In this document: positions 12,386-12,925 of the stretch, one piece after another
Layout: each line of letters opens with the position of its first letter
Numbering within the stretch: position 1 is the first letter of the stretch
Assembly: GCA_016200125.1 (NCBI GenBank)
Contig: JACQFK010000326.1
Location: forward strand, 1 to 12,925
DNA from: Planctomycetota bacterium
GTDB taxonomy: Bacteria; Planctomycetota; MHYJ01; JACPRB01
Length of the DNA: 12,925 nt
Direction of reading: 5' to 3'
Translations under genes and position numbers: made by a program
The notes under the pieces: generated by a model
The model's input: the letters and a program-made list of their open reading frames with translations, nothing else
What the model was told of the DNA's origin: nothing
Databases searched by the model: none

Positions 12386-12925
12386 GCCTCTTCGTCGCCG
12401 TCGGCCACCAGGGCCAGCGGATCGTCTCGGAGAACGGCGCCGACTGGAAGAACCTCCAGCTCGGCAAGGAGGGGGAGATCTACCGCGCGGTCGCCTTCGG
12501 TTCGGGCGCCCACGTGGCGGTCGGCAACTTCGGCGGCAGCAACCTGTTCGCCGTCACGCGCGACGGCGCGAAGTGGGAGACCCTGACGAAGGACGGCCAG
12601 TACAAGAATTTCCTCCGCGGGATGACCTGGGGGAACGGCGGCTTCCTCGGGATCGGCGGCGATCCCGGCGCCGTGGGCAGCTCCGCGCCCTTCGTCGTCC
12701 AGTCCGCCGACGGCGCCAAATGGAGCGATTACCTTCCCATCCCGGGCCGGCACATTCTCCGCCGCGTGGCCTGGGGCAACGGTCTGTTCGTCGGCGTCGG
12801 CGACCGCGGCCGGCGGGCCGTCTCGAAGGACGGGCGGGACTGGAAGGACGCGCCGGCGACGAAGGCCGTGGACACGCTCGTCGACGTCGCGTTCGGCGCG
12901 GGGAGGTTCGTCGGCGTCGGCCTGC
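12382..12925 (+). CDS. Beta-propeller-like repeat protein (partial, runs off the window)
   Basis: From a GTG overlapping the DUF1552 stop (GTGA), an open frame of 181 codons continues to the window end. It is made of repeats of the form V-x-(F/W)-G-x-G-x-F-V-x-V-G ... S-x-DG-x-x-W. The DG-W-type signatures fall at residues 19-22, 62-65, 111-114 and 151-154, and a fifth repeat starts at 169. Repeats of 40-50 residues with this Asp-Gly-x-x-Trp turn are typical of BNR/sialidase-like or WD-like beta-propellers; each repeat would be one blade. No other ATG, GTG or TTG is found just upstream in frame. No signal peptide is visible, which is odd because the two coupled upstream genes are exported. 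It may be a cytoplasmic protein or start in a way not seen here. A binding or scaffold role is likely; no enzyme motif is seen in the visible part. Confidence 0.8.
   Translation, partial: MSLFVAVGHQGQRIVSENGADWKNLQLGKEGEIYRAVAFGSGAHVAVGNFGGSNLFAVTRDGAKWETLTKDGQYKNFLRGMTWGNGGFLGIGGDPGAVGSSAPFVVQSADGAKWSDYLPIPGRHILRRVAWGNGLFVGVGDRGRRAVSKDGRDWKDAPATKAVDTLVDVAFGAGRFVGVGL

Overview
The window is a dense, GC-rich stretch with almost no gene-free DNA; the longest gap is the 181-bp divergent promoter region at 7333-7513. Gene content points to Planctomycetota or a relative with the same protein families. The markers are a planctomycete-type cytochrome protein (PSCyt1/DUF1587/1595/1592/1588/1585) coupled to a DUF1552 protein, a DUF1080 protein, exported TIM-barrel sugar enzymes, several Gfo/Idh oxidoreductases, and a membrane Ser/Thr kinase with a lectin-like C-terminal domain. 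This assignment rests on family knowledge, not on a database search.

Layout. At 67-741 (+) is a lipoprotein methionine sulfoxide reductase (MsrA). It converges on a leftward cluster: a DUF1080 protein (747-1406), a Hanks-type transmembrane kinase (1477-3003) and a small lipoprotein (3078-3470). Rightward from 3527 is a Tat-exported, probably lipid-anchored UxuA-like TIM barrel. It is followed by an overlapping small lipoprotein of the type VI secretion TssJ/VasD type (4591-4977), which has no ordinary start codon. Leftward at 7332-4994 is a two-gene operon: a Gfo/Idh oxidoreductase and a xylose-isomerase-like TIM barrel. The second gene is broken by an internal deletion plus frameshift near 5640. 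A second Gfo/Idh gene (7514-8599, +) diverges from this operon. A zinc-ribbon membrane protein (8602-9060, -) separates it from a rightward, translationally coupled cluster: cytochrome-type DUF1592 protein (9163-10974), DUF1552 protein (10976-12385) and a beta-propeller-like repeat protein cut by the window end (from 12382).

How the genes may work together (inference). The middle of the window carries two Gfo/Idh dehydrogenases, two TIM-barrel isomerase/dehydratase-type enzymes and a DUF1080 protein. This set matches oxidative (3-keto-sugar) glycoside processing, in which a sugar is oxidised, cleaved by a DUF1080 or TIM-barrel enzyme and re-reduced. The kinase has a predicted extracytoplasmic domain that looks related to the DUF1080/concanavalin fold and sits directly upstream of the DUF1080 gene, so it could be a carbohydrate sensor. 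The DUF1592/DUF1552/propeller cluster is a recurrent planctomycete exported set of unknown function.

Regulation. Several good sigma70-type promoters can be read by eye: TTGACA-16-TATACT, TTGACG-17-TACAAT, TGGACA-16-TACACT and TTGATC-18-TATATT. At three genes (3470, 9060, 9163) the -10 element lies so close to the start codon that leaderless or nearly leaderless transcripts are likely. No RNA genes, insertion sequences, CRISPR arrays or convincing intrinsic terminators were seen.
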